The notes beneath the pieces were generated by a model that was given only the letters and a program-made list of their open reading frames with translations, made no database searches and was not told the DNA's origin. The translations under genes were made by a program, and so were the position numbers. 64,000 bases of DNA from Thalassospiraceae bacterium LMO-SO8 (GTDB taxonomy: Bacteria > Pseudomonadota > Alphaproteobacteria > Rhodospirillales > Casp-alpha2): contig CP134226.1 in the NCBI GenBank assembly GCA_031655335.1, positions 2,808,001-2,872,000 of the forward strand. Direction: 5' to 3'. This document shows positions 51,852-59,239 of the stretch, in pieces. Every line of letters starts with the position of its first letter. Position 1 is the stretch's first letter.

Positions 51852-51864
51852 ATTGTATAACAAT
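51852..51864. promoter_or_regulatory. GntR/FCD-type operator before the CoA-transferase operon
   Basis: ATTGT-ATA-ACAAT, a perfect five-base-arm palindrome in an AT-rich patch. It begins six bases after TTGACT (51845-51850), a plausible -35, so bound regulator would cover the promoter. FCD-type GntR sites commonly read T-NGT-N3-AC-NA, which this matches. It is about midway between the GntR gene and the operon start. Confidence 0.65.
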
Positions 51865-51925
51865 ATTAAGTTTCTGATTGGCCCGTCGCGAAAGATGCGG
51901 GCGGTAATGATCGTGGGAGGACTGA

Positions 51926-53137
51926 ATGGCGCTGCCTTTGGACGGAATCCGGGTGCTTGACCTGACGCGGGCGCTGTCCGGGCCGTTTTGCACGATGATC
52001 TTGGGCGACCTGGGGGCGGACGTTCTGAAGGCCGAGCCGGTGGGCGAGGGCGACATGTGCCGCGCCTGGGGCCCGTTCGATCACGGTATCGGCTGTTTCT
52101 TTCTGTCCGTGAACCGGAACAAGCGGTCCCTGGCCGTGGATTTCCGCAGCGACGGCGGCCAGGCGGTGTTGCGCGATCTGGCCCGCGAGGCCGATGTCCT
52201 GGTCGAGAATTTCAAGCCGGGAACCATCGAGAAGCTGGGTCTGGATTACGACAGCTTGAAGAAGGTCAATCCGCGCCTGATCCACGCCACCATCACGGGG
52301 TTCGGCTCCGACGGGCCCTACGGCACCTGGCCCGGGTTCGATCAGATCGCCCAGGGCATGTCGGGCATGATGAGCATTTCCGGTGAGCCTGACGGCCCGC
52401 CGACGCGCCTGGGAGTGCCGCTCGCGGATTTGGTCTCGGGCATGTGGCTGTCCACGGGCATCACCGCCGCCATCCACCAGCGCACGGCGACGGGGCAGGG
52501 GCAAAAGGTCGATACCTCGCTGTTGGCCTCCGTGGTCGGCATGCTCTGCGTCCAGGGTCAGCGGTATCTGAGCCTGGGGGACATTCCCGGCCGAATGGGC
52601 AACGAACATCCGGTGATCTACCCCTACGGCGCCTTTCAGGCGTCGGACGCTCTGGTCAACATCGCCGCTGCCAATCAGACCCAATGGCGGAAATTGTGCG
52701 ACATCCTGGGGCTTGCCGAACTGGCGGAAGATCCGGACTTCGCGGACAACACGGCCCGCGACCGCAACCGCGGCCGCCTGCGCGATCTATTGAACGGCAA
52801 ACTGGCGGCCAAAACGGCCATCGAATGGTCCGGAATATTGATGGAAGCGGGTATTCCCGCCGGGCCGGTCTACGACCTGGGGCAGATGTTCAACGACCCA
52901 CAGGTGGCGCACGCGGGCATGGTGGAAACGATCAGCCATCCAGTCATCGGGGATCTGCACTTGCTGTCCAACCCGTTGCGCCTGGACGCGGTCGGGCCGA
53001 AAACCGTACGCCTTGCGCCGCCGGCCCTGGGGGAACACAGCGAAGCGGTTCTTACGGATTGGGGCATCGCGCCGGACCGTATCCAACGTCTCATTGACGA
53101 TGGGTCAATCGAGAACAGCACAGCGAGGATGACATGA
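51926..53137 (+). CDS. CaiB/BaiF (family III) CoA-transferase
   Basis: Moves CoA between acyl donors and acceptors without free acyl-CoA synthesis. 403 residues: opening PLDGIRVLDLTRALSGPFCT, MILGDLGADVLKAEPVGEGD with the family's catalytic Asp expected later (the short-loop form here is EPDGPPTRLG), the loops FFLSVNRNKRSLAVDF, LVENFKPGTIEKLGLDYDSL, and GFGSDGPYGTWPGFDQIAQG and the closing GVPLADLVSGM. AGGAGG-like GGGAGG precedes the ATG. It leads an operon with overlapping VOC and enoyl-CoA hydratase genes under GntR control. Substrate unknown. Confidence 0.93.
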   Translation: MALPLDGIRVLDLTRALSGPFCTMILGDLGADVLKAEPVGEGDMCRAWGPFDHGIGCFFLSVNRNKRSLAVDFRSDGGQAVLRDLAREADVLVENFKPGTIEKLGLDYDSLKKVNPRLIHATITGFGSDGPYGTWPGFDQIAQGMSGMMSISGEPDGPPTRLGVPLADLVSGMWLSTGITAAIHQRTATGQGQKVDTSLLASVVGMLCVQGQRYLSLGDIPGRMGNEHPVIYPYGAFQASDALVNIAAANQTQWRKLCDILGLAELAEDPDFADNTARDRNRGRLRDLLNGKLAAKTAIEWSGILMEAGIPAGPVYDLGQMFNDPQVAHAGMVETISHPVIGDLHLLSNPLRLDAVGPKTVRLAPPALGEHSEAVLTDWGIAPDRIQRLIDDGSIENSTARMT

Positions 53138-54066
53138 CATCATCACCTAAACTTTCCTACGTCGCCCTGGTTTCCCGCGATGTGCCCGCCGCATGCGAGG
53201 TTCTGAGCGGTGTCCTGGGGCTGACGCGGACCGATTGTGCCCTGGGCGGGGGGGACACCGTGCCGGTGTTCGCCACCGGCGAGGCAGCCCTTGCCCTGTT
53301 CGAGCCGGGCGACCCCTTTGTCCACGGAACGGACCGCACCGGCGTGCATCATATCGGCCTGTCCGTCGATGACGTGGATGCGACCGCCGCGCGCCTTGCG
53401 GCGGCGGGAATTTCCGCGCGTGACGCGGGCTCGCCGGGCCTGGCCGGGGGGCGCCATGTGGAACTCGATCCGGACGCCACCGTGGGGGTGCGGACCTGTC
53501 TGGTCGATCCGCTGACCATCGAGAGGTCGTCGTCGCCCCGGATCGAGCGTATCGATCATCTGGGCGTCGCCAGTTCCGACAACCGGAAGGCCATCGCGGT
53601 GTTCACCGATACGCTCGGTCTGCCGATCGAAAGCCAGCAGACGGATATGGAAGTCCAGACGACGGTCGAAAGCTTCACCTCGGACAAATACGGTGTCGTC
53701 TATCACAGCCGCCCGCCTCAGCCCGTCGGCGGCCTACGCGTCGCATTCCTGACCGCCGGTGATTGCGAGTTGGAGTTTCTACAGAACTTCGACCCGTCCC
53801 ACGGCGCGGCGATTGCCCATGGGGCTTCGGGCACGACGCGGCAGGACCAGGGGGCCATTACGAAGTACATCAACACGCGCGGCCAGGGCCTGCATCATGT
53901 CGCCCTGAAGTCGCCGGACATCAACGCGACGCTTGCCGCCCTCGGCGACGCCGGATGCACCATGATCGATACCGTGGGGCGGCCGGGGTCGCGGCGGGCG
54001 CTGATCGGGTTCATCCATCCTAAAAGCCTTGGCGGGCTTCTGCTCCATGTCGTCCAGCGTGATTGA
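53134..54066 (+). CDS. two-domain VOC-superfamily protein
   Basis: A 310-residue protein with two vicinal-oxygen-chelate halves. The first (residues about 1-125) has VALVSRDVPAACEVLSGVLG and HHIGLSVDDVDATAARLAAA; the second (about 138-308) has RIDHLGVASSDNRKAIAVFT with HHVALKSPDINATLAALGDA and a closing FIHPKSLGGLLLHVVQ, resembling methylmalonyl-CoA epimerase, where His and Glu bind the metal. It may be an epimerase or isomerase acting on a CoA ester of this pathway. Start ATG overlaps the CoA-transferase stop (ATGA) and its end overlaps the hydratase start by 20 bases. Confidence 0.85.
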   Translation: MTSSPKLSYVALVSRDVPAACEVLSGVLGLTRTDCALGGGDTVPVFATGEAALALFEPGDPFVHGTDRTGVHHIGLSVDDVDATAARLAAAGISARDAGSPGLAGGRHVELDPDATVGVRTCLVDPLTIERSSSPRIERIDHLGVASSDNRKAIAVFTDTLGLPIESQQTDMEVQTTVESFTSDKYGVVYHSRPPQPVGGLRVAFLTAGDCELEFLQNFDPSHGAAIAHGASGTTRQDQGAITKYINTRGQGLHHVALKSPDINATLAALGDAGCTMIDTVGRPGSRRALIGFIHPKSLGGLLLHVVQRD

Positions 54067-54832
54067 GCCGCCGGTTCGCGCGTCGGAACGCGCCGGCGTT
54101 CTGATCCTTACCATCGACCGTGAACAGGCGGGGAATTCAATCTCCCGCGACACGGCTCAGGCCATGCGCGACGCCTTGGACGGCACAACCGGCAGAACCG
54201 ATCTGCGCGGCATCGTCGTGACCGGCGCCGGTGATCGTTTCTTCTGTACCGGCGGCGATTTGAAGGCCTACCGCGCGATATCCTCGTCCGAGGAATTGGC
54301 CGAGACCTTCGGCGTGGTCCGTGGTCTGCTCGACGCGATCGAGGCTCATCCCCTGCCGGTCATCGCGGCCATCAACGGCTATGCCCTGGGCGGCGGCGCG
54401 GAACTGGCCTTGGCCTGCGATCTGCGGTTCGCGGCTGAGGGGGCCAAGATCGGCCTGCCGCAGGCGCGGCTCGGCATCATTCCCGGCTGGAACGGCGCCG
54501 AGCGCCTGATGCATGTCGTGGGATACGCCCGCGCCATGCGGATGCTGTTGAGCTGTGAGCAACTGTCAGCCAAGGCGGCCCTGGACCAGGGCCTGATTGA
54601 CGCCGTGGTCACGGCGGAAGACGTCGTGGATCATGCCGTGGGTTTCCTAACCGGCATGCCGGCGGCGCCCCTGGCGGTGTCCGCGACGAAACAGGCCCTG
54701 CGCGCGGCCGCGCGCGGCGAAGGGCGGTCGGCCGGAGAGGCGCTTTTGGAAGACTTGTGGTTTTCCGAGGATCACCGCGAGGCAGAGCAGGCCTTTGCCG
54801 AAAAACGCGCCGCCGTCTTCAAGGGACGGTGA
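54047..54832 (+). CDS. enoyl-CoA hydratase/isomerase (crotonase) family
   Basis: A 261-residue crotonase-fold enzyme, starting at ATG 54047 inside the end of the VOC gene; a start at 54029 is possible but adds little. Seen: VVTGAGDRFFCTGGDLKAYR (first oxyanion-hole strand), VIAAINGYALGGGAELALAC (second), DLRFAAEGAKIGLPQARLGI with the usual Glu position as Gln-Ala-Arg, and PGWNGAERLMHVVGYARAMR. The Glu-to-other change in the second catalytic position suggests a hydrolase, isomerase or decarboxylase rather than a standard hydratase. Third gene of the GntR-linked operon. Confidence 0.88.
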   Translation: MSSSVIEPPVRASERAGVLILTIDREQAGNSISRDTAQAMRDALDGTTGRTDLRGIVVTGAGDRFFCTGGDLKAYRAISSSEELAETFGVVRGLLDAIEAHPLPVIAAINGYALGGGAELALACDLRFAAEGAKIGLPQARLGIIPGWNGAERLMHVVGYARAMRMLLSCEQLSAKAALDQGLIDAVVTAEDVVDHAVGFLTGMPAAPLAVSATKQALRAAARGEGRSAGEALLEDLWFSEDHREAEQAFAEKRAAVFKGR

Positions 54833-54850
54833 CGGGACGGCGGGGCAGGC

Positions 54851-55516
54851 TCAGTCCTGAGCACTTTCCGTGGTCGGCCAGACGGATTCCGCGCTGGGCT
54901 CGACCGCCGGGGCGGGCTCGGCCGGGGCGGGCGGTGCCGCCGGTTCCATGCCCTGAGCACCCGATGCCTGGGCCGCCGGGCCGTGAACGGTGCCGGCCCG
55001 CGCACGGGCGACGGCGATGACCTTCTCCAGGTCGTCGGCCGTACACAGGCCCAGACCCACCGGGTTCTGCGGCTTGATGTTCGAGGTGTTCCAGTGAGAA
55101 CGGTCGCGCACGGACATGATGGTCGGCTTGGTCGTGCCGATCAGCTTGGAAATCTGGCCGTCCGACATTTCCGGATAGTTCTTCACCAGCCAGGCGATGG
55201 CGTCGGGCCGGTCCTGGCGTTTGGCCACGGGGGTGTAGCGCGCACCCTTGGTCTTGGCCTTCGGCAGGGGCAGGGACGGCTTGGCGGCTTTAAGGCTGGC
55301 CGTGGCGTCGCCTTCGCAGCGCTCCAGTTCCTCCTGGGTCAGTTCACCGGCCTGCACGGGGTCGAGCCCCTGCATGCCGACGGCGACTTCGTCGTCGGCG
55401 ATGGCCTGGACTTCCAGTTCATGCAGACCGCAGAATTCGGCGATCTGCCTGAAGGTGAGGGCCGTGTTCTCCACAAGCCAGACGGCTGTGGCCTTCGGCA
55501 TCAACGGACGCGCCAT
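54851..55516 (-). CDS. DUF1013 protein (TrcR-like transcription-associated regulator)
   Basis: A 221-residue protein conserved in alphaproteobacteria. The opening ARPLMPKATAVWLVENTALT, then FCGLHELEVQAIADDEVAVG, and DAIAWLVKNYPEMSDGQISK with LIGTTKPTIMSVRDRSHWN are the DUF1013 core and read like a double helix-turn-helix-type region. The last ~55 residues are Ala/Pro/Glu-rich and disordered. The family has been linked to cell-cycle transcription under the name TrcR, which I recall but cannot verify here. Convergent with the hydratase gene across 18 bases. Confidence 0.88.
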   Translation of the reverse strand: MARPLMPKATAVWLVENTALTFRQIAEFCGLHELEVQAIADDEVAVGMQGLDPVQAGELTQEELERCEGDATASLKAAKPSLPLPKAKTKGARYTPVAKRQDRPDAIAWLVKNYPEMSDGQISKLIGTTKPTIMSVRDRSHWNTSNIKPQNPVGLGLCTADDLEKVIAVARARAGTVHGPAAQASGAQGMEPAAPPAPAEPAPAVEPSAESVWPTTESAQD

Positions 55517-55657
55517 AATTACCTTCCCATTCGGTGTTGGATTTCGGGATTGTCTTGTCGACCAGCACGCCCCCGCGCGTACGGGGACGCACCGGAACTT
55601 GCGACGTTATATAGGCACAAGGGCCCTCGGGTCAAAGGATCAGATTGAATTTGGCGG

Positions 55658-56659
55658 CTATTCCGCCACCTGGAACACGATTTTGCCGATGTGCCGGTTG
55701 GATTCCATCAATTCGTGGGCCTCGCGCGCCTGATTCAGGGAAAACGTCTTGTAAATCACGGGCTTGACCGCTCCCTTCTCGATCAGGGGCCAGACGTTCT
55801 CGCGTACGGCCTTTGCGATCACGCCCTTGCGCGCGACCGATTGGGCGCGCAGGGTCGATCCGGTGATGGTCAGGCGCTTCAGCATCAGGGGCATGAAGTT
55901 GATTTCGGCCTTGGCCCCCTTCATGAAGGCGATGTTGACCAGACGCCCGTCGCGGTTGAGGGATTTCAGGTTCTTTTCGATGTAATCGCCGCCGACCATG
56001 TCGAGGATCACGTCGACCCCCTTGCCGCCGGTGAAGTCCTTGGCGGCCTCGACGAAGTCTTCTTCCCGGTAGTTGACGGCGCGCGCGGCCCCCAGGTCCA
56101 GGCAGGCCTGGCATTTTTCGGCGCTGCCCGCCGTGGCGATGACCTTCGCACCGAGTTGGCTCGCGACCTGAATCGCCGTGGTGCCGATGCCGGACGTGCC
56201 GCCGTGGACCATCAGGGTCTCGCCCGGCTTCAGGTCGCCGCGTTCGTACAGGTTGGTCCATACGGTGAAGAAGGTTTCCGGCAGAGCGGCCGCCTCGACC
56301 ATGGACAGGCCCTTGGGCATGGGCAGGCACTGTTCCGTAGGCGCCGTGACGTATTCGCCATACCCGCCGCCCGCGACCAGGGCGCAGAGCGTGTCGCCGA
56401 TCTTCCAGCCTTCGACACCGTCGCCCAGGGCGGCCACGGTGCCCGACACCTCCAGTCCCGGAATGTCCGTCACGCCCTCGGGCGGGGCGTAATGACCCAG
56501 GCGCTGCACCACGTCGGGGCGGTTGACGCCGGCGGCCGCGACACGGATCAGGACCTCGCCCTTGGCGGGGGCGGGCACGGGGCGTGTCGTGATGCGCAAC
56601 TGTTCCGGGCCGCCGGGCTCGGTGATTTCGACGCAGGTCATTTCCGTGGGCAGGGACAT
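55658..56659 (-). CDS. NAD(P)H-quinone oxidoreductase, zinc-independent MDR family
   Basis: A 333-residue medium-chain reductase of the zeta-crystallin/PIG3 type that reduces quinones with NADPH. Seen: MTCVEITEPGGPEQLRITTR, VAAAGVNRPDVVQRLGHYAP (PIG3-like), DIPGLEVSGTVAALGDGVEG, MVHGGTSGIGTTAIQVASQL, the nucleotide fold VIATAGSAEKCQACLDLGAA, and GGDYIEKNLKSLNRDGRLVN. The zinc-binding cysteines of alcohol dehydrogenases are absent. Quinone or enone substrate not fixed. Start ATG 56659; divergent from the DUF1192 gene. Confidence 0.92.
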   Translation of the reverse strand: MSLPTEMTCVEITEPGGPEQLRITTRPVPAPAKGEVLIRVAAAGVNRPDVVQRLGHYAPPEGVTDIPGLEVSGTVAALGDGVEGWKIGDTLCALVAGGGYGEYVTAPTEQCLPMPKGLSMVEAAALPETFFTVWTNLYERGDLKPGETLMVHGGTSGIGTTAIQVASQLGAKVIATAGSAEKCQACLDLGAARAVNYREEDFVEAAKDFTGGKGVDVILDMVGGDYIEKNLKSLNRDGRLVNIAFMKGAKAEINFMPLMLKRLTITGSTLRAQSVARKGVIAKAVRENVWPLIEKGAVKPVIYKTFSLNQAREAHELMESNRHIGKIVFQVAE

Positions 56660-56743
56660 CAGCGTATCCGTTCGCTAGTGGGTTTTCCAAAGGCCCCTTC
56701 ACCTAGTAGATTGAGGCCCCAAAGCGCAAGAGGGGATGACGCC

Positions 56744-56932
56744 ATGGCCATGGACGCGGACGATCTGGAACCGCAGAAGAAAAAGCCGGACCTGAAGAAT
56801 CTGGAGGTGATGTCGATCGAGGCGCTGAACGACTATATCGCCGATCTGGAGGCCGAAATCGCGCGCGTGCGCGAGACCATCAAGGCCAAGGAAGCCGCGC
56901 GCCAAAGCGCCGACAGCTTTTTCAAGTCCTAG
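56744..56932 (+). CDS. DUF1192 small coiled-coil protein
   Basis: A 62-residue protein: a short acidic N-terminus, then the conserved core DLKNLEVMSIEALNDYIADL with EAEIARVRETIKAKEAARQS, a coiled coil, ending SADSFFKS. This is the DUF1192 pattern, restricted to alphaproteobacteria; role unknown. ATG 56744 follows AGGGG. Its stop overlaps the convergent membrane-protein gene by four bases. Confidence 0.88.
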   Translation: MAMDADDLEPQKKKPDLKNLEVMSIEALNDYIADLEAEIARVRETIKAKEAARQSADSFFKS

Positions 56933-57201
56933 GCTCTAGCGGGGGGCTCCCGCGGTTCTGGCGCCGCCGCCGCGCGGGCGGCCGTCATCGCCCGCCGCTT
57001 GCGCCGCGACGCCATGAATATCAGCCAGCCGACGGGGCCCAGGAACAGCACGATGACCAGCCAGCCCATGCGCGGGCTGAACGGGCAGGCGGCCCCGTCC
57101 TCGGCCGGCTTGGCCGGGGCGATGTCCTTCGACAGGGCGACATGGATCAGCGGCAGGACGAAGCCGATCACGATCACGGCCCAGGCGGCGGCAGGCGACA
57201 T
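56929..57201 (-). CDS. small membrane protein, PLDc N-terminal-domain-like
   Basis: A 90-residue protein with two hydrophobic segments (AWAVIVIGFVLPLIHVALS, residues about 6-24, and MGWLVIVLFLGPVGWLIFMA, about 45-64) and a basic/Ala/Pro tail. Two short membrane helices with the IVLFLGPVGWLIF motif resemble the PLDc_N domain of small inner-membrane proteins. It has GAGG before its ATG at 57201. Convergent overlap of four bases with the DUF1192 gene. Function unknown. Confidence 0.7.
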   Translation of the reverse strand: MSPAAAWAVIVIGFVLPLIHVALSKDIAPAKPAEDGAACPFSPRMGWLVIVLFLGPVGWLIFMASRRKRRAMTAARAAAAPEPREPPARA

Positions 57202-57239
57202 GGCGATTCCTCTGCTTACAATTAGGGGAAACTTAACAT

Positions 57240-57346
57240 CCCAAGGGTAGCCTGCAAGCAGGACACGAGGCGAAAGTGTCCTTTTACTTCTATGCCTCCC
57301 TGAAAACTCGACGACCGCCCTCCCAACCCGGGGGCGGTTATTTTTA
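57240..57346 (+). ncRNA. candidate small RNA ending at an intrinsic terminator
   Basis: Within the gap, CCTGC-AA-GCAGG (57251-57262) and GGACAC-N9-GTGTCC (about 57261-57281) are alternative or adjacent stems, then a single-stranded CCTCCC element (57295-57300) and the terminator stem at 57314-57338 with TATTTTT. A stem series, an anti-Shine-Dalgarno-like CUCCC and a terminator is the design of many alphaproteobacterial small RNAs. I could not find a convincing promoter, so the 5' end is a guess and the RNA is unproven. Confidence 0.35.
57314..57346 (+). terminator. intrinsic terminator
   Basis: ACCGCCC (57314-57320) pairs with GGGCGGT (57332-57338) around an eleven-base loop, followed by TATTTTT. 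It points rightward, although no protein gene ends just before it on this strand apart from the DUF1192 gene 380 bases upstream. Confidence 0.75.
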
Positions 57347-57461
57347 TGTCGGGGCGGGGAAGATTCCGTGAATTCCCGGGTAAATTCGCGGTTGTCAATA
57401 ACCCTTTACAGTTGACGGTTTTATGACGGCTGGCTACGCTTCCCCGGTCATTCAGGCGAGT

Positions 57462-57489
57462 TTGACAGGTGTGAGGCATATAAAATAAT
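57462..57489 (+). promoter_or_regulatory. sigma-70-like promoter of the thioesterase operon
   Basis: TTGACA at 57462-57467, a 16-base spacer and AATAAT at 57484-57489 (five of six bases matching TATAAT). Transcription would start near 57496, about 80 bases before the first thioesterase ATG. Confidence 0.55.
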
Positions 57490-57491
57490 TA

Positions 57492-57520
57492 AAGGGCCGC
57501 TGGGCAAACCGGCGGCCCTT
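57492..57520. promoter_or_regulatory. hairpin at the 5' end of the thioesterase leader
   Basis: AAGGGCCGC (57492-57500) pairs perfectly with GCGGCCCTT (57512-57520). On the reverse strand the stem is followed by a T-rich TAATTATTTTATA, so it could also stop leftward transcripts, but no leftward gene ends here. As a leader stem it would lie right at the predicted transcript start. Confidence 0.5.
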
Positions 57521-57578
57521 AATCAATTCTGGACCCGTATTTTCGGGCCTTCCATTCCAACGAAAAGCCCCGCCCGCC

Positions 57579-58028
57579 ATGGCCGACGAAAAGACCCCCG
57601 AAACCCGCGACGCCTATCCGCATATCCTACCGATCCAGACACGGTGGATGGACAACGACATCTACGGCCACGTCAACAACGTGACCTATTACAGCTACTT
57701 CGACACGGTGGTGAACAGCTACCTGATCGACGCGGGCGGGTTGGACATCCATGACGGCACCGTCGTCGGCTTCGCGGTCGAGACGACCTGCCGGTTTTTC
57801 AAGCCCGTGGCCTTTCCGGAAAAACTGGCGGCAGGGCTCAGGGTCGGCAAGCTTGGCAATTCCAGCGTGCGCTACGAAATCGCCATCTTCAAGGACGGCG
57901 AGGACACGGCCGCCGCCGCGGGTCATTTCGTGCACGTCTTCGTCGACCGCCGGACGGACCGCCCGACGCCGGTGCCGGCGGCCATCCGCGCGGCCTTGGA
58001 AAAAATCAGCACCAAGGACGGTGGATAA
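57579..58028 (+). CDS. acyl-CoA thioesterase, 4HBT (hotdog) family
   Basis: A 149-residue hotdog-fold thioesterase. The 4HBT pattern is clear: TRWMDNDIYGHVNNVTYYSY with the catalytic Asp (MDND) and the hydrophobic helix after it, then FFKPVAFPEKLAAGLRVGKL and GNSSVRYEIAIFKDGEDTAA. No signal peptide. Its TAA shares a base with the ATG of a paralogous thioesterase, so the two are a coupled pair. Substrate chain length unknown. Confidence 0.93.
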   Translation: MADEKTPETRDAYPHILPIQTRWMDNDIYGHVNNVTYYSYFDTVVNSYLIDAGGLDIHDGTVVGFAVETTCRFFKPVAFPEKLAAGLRVGKLGNSSVRYEIAIFKDGEDTAAAAGHFVHVFVDRRTDRPTPVPAAIRAALEKISTKDGG

Positions 58029-58474
58029 TGAGCGAAGCCGAATCAGATCCGCGCCAGGTGCCGCTTTCGGCCTATCCTTACCGCATGGATATCCCGACCC
58101 GGTTCGGCGACAACGACATGCTGGGCCACGCCAACAACGTCGCCTACAACCGCTATATCGAGGCCGTGGTGACACAGTTCCAAATGCAGGAAGCAGGCGT
58201 CGATTATGCCCGGCACCGCATCGCCCCGGTCGCCGTGGAGGTGCTGTGCCGCTTCCACCGCTCCCTCAGCTATCCCGAAACCGTCCATGCGGGGCTCCGC
58301 GTCGGGCGCCTGGGCAATTCCAGCGTGACCTTCCTGATCGGCCTGTTCGGCGCGGCCGACCGCGAGGCCCCCGCCGCCACGGGGCATTTCATCCATGTCT
58401 ATTCGGACCGGGACGCGGAAATTTCCGTGCCCATGCCGGATGCCGCCCGCGCCGTCTACGAACGGTTCCGCTGA
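58028..58474 (+). CDS. acyl-CoA thioesterase, 4HBT family (second copy)
   Basis: A 148-residue hotdog thioesterase closely resembling the gene before it: TRFGDNDMLGHANNVAYNRY with the catalytic Asp, FHRSLSYPETVHAGLRVGRL and GNSSVTFLIGLFGAADREAP. Its ATG overlaps the upstream stop by one base. A bidirectional terminator stem follows. Side-by-side paralogues suggest a heterodimer or different chain specificity, by inference. Confidence 0.93.
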   Translation: MSEAESDPRQVPLSAYPYRMDIPTRFGDNDMLGHANNVAYNRYIEAVVTQFQMQEAGVDYARHRIAPVAVEVLCRFHRSLSYPETVHAGLRVGRLGNSSVTFLIGLFGAADREAPAATGHFIHVYSDRDAEISVPMPDAARAVYERFR

Positions 58475-58486
58475 ACGGGCAAAAGA

Positions 58487-58519
58487 AAAGGCGCACCCGG
58501 TTTCCCGGGCACGCCCTTT
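58487..58519. terminator. bidirectional intrinsic terminator
   Basis: GGCG-CA-CCCGG (from 58489) pairs with CCGGG-CA-CGCC up to about 58515 around a TTT loop, flanked by AAAA on the left and TTTC on the right. It lies between the convergent thioesterase and Hsp20 genes and would serve both strands. Confidence 0.7.
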
Positions 58520-58561
58520 CCGTCTGACGTAACTTGGTGTCGGCCGAAGCCGGCGCGTCCG

Positions 58562-59017
58562 TTAGGCGGCCTTGCTTTCAACCAGTTTTTTCTGCCCACC
58601 CGCGATCTCGATCTTGCGGGGCTTCTTTTCTTCCGGAACGACGCGTTCCAGTTCGATGTGCAGAAGGCCGTTTTCAAGGGCGCCGCCCTTGACCTCGATA
58701 TGGTCGGCAAGCTGAAAGCGGCGTTCGAATGCGCGGCCGGCGATGCCGCGGTGAACGTAGACGACGTTGTCGTCCTTGGAATCCGCGTGCTTGCCGGTGA
58801 CGGTCAGGGTGCCGTCGTTGACGGTGACGTCCAGGTCGTTCTCGCCGAAGCCGGCGACGGCCATGGTGATCCGGTAGGTATCCTCGCCCAGTTGTTCGAT
58901 GTTGTAGGGCGGATAGGAATTGCCGTCGTCATGACGCATGGCGCTGTCGAGCAGCCGTTCGAGACGGTCGAAGCCGACGGAATGACGGAACAGGGGGGTG
59001 AAATCGATTGTACGCAT
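58562..59017 (-). CDS. small heat-shock protein (Hsp20/alpha-crystallin family)
   Basis: A 151-residue chaperone that holds unfolded proteins. ATG 59017 (MRTIDFTPLFRHSVGFDRLE) has a strong GGAGGA site seven bases upstream; the frame is open further upstream but not conserved. The alpha-crystallin domain runs from YPPYNIEQLGEDTYRITMAV to RKIEIAGGQKKLVESKAA, with the signature GRAFERRFQLADHIEV and the ALENGLLHIELER strand. IbpA-like N-terminus. An RpoH-like promoter lies about 145 bases before the start. Confidence 0.95.
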   Translation of the reverse strand: MRTIDFTPLFRHSVGFDRLERLLDSAMRHDDGNSYPPYNIEQLGEDTYRITMAVAGFGENDLDVTVNDGTLTVTGKHADSKDDNVVYVHRGIAGRAFERRFQLADHIEVKGGALENGLLHIELERVVPEEKKPRKIEIAGGQKKLVESKAA

Positions 59018-59162
59018 AACCAAGTCCTCCTTAACGAAGCGATATGGTGCCCGCCAGCGCGGCATGCCGTTCAGGACCGCCGCAGGGGCCGGTCCGACGA
59101 ACCGCGCGGGTCGGGCGGTTCAGGTCTTGCGGGCCCCATCCGGGCACCCGCTTCCAGCCATG

Positions 59163-59191
59163 AGATAGGTTTGGGGAAAATGCCGCGCAAG
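59163..59191 (-). promoter_or_regulatory. RpoH (sigma-32)-like promoter for hsp20
   Basis: On the reverse strand CTTGCG (59191-59186), a 17-base spacer and CTATCT (59168-59163) match the alphaproteobacterial RpoH form CTTGAA-N17-CTATAT at most positions. Transcription would begin near 59155, leaving a GC-rich leader of about 138 bases before the Hsp20 ATG. The leader contains UCGCU shortly before the Shine-Dalgarno, but I could not build a convincing thermometer stem. Confidence 0.6.
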
Positions 59192-59239
59192 TCCCGGGCG
59201 GAAATTTTTCCGCCGGAAAACATAGGGAAAGTCAGAAGG

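Larger units (their letters stand above)
57202..57578. other. 377-base intergenic region with structured RNA signals
   Basis: The gap between the small membrane gene and the thioesterase pair has no open gene. From left to right it holds the leftward promoter zone, a run of stems ending in a T-run terminator (57314-57346, listed separately together with a candidate small RNA), a GC-rich then AT-richer stretch, a sigma-70-like promoter (57462-57489) and a leader hairpin (57492-57520). Confidence 0.6.

Noticed and set aside
59018-59155. ROSE-type RNA thermometer in the hsp20 leader
   Set aside because: A UCGCU element lies near the Shine-Dalgarno, but I could not pair it with the ribosome-binding site; left as a check rather than a feature.
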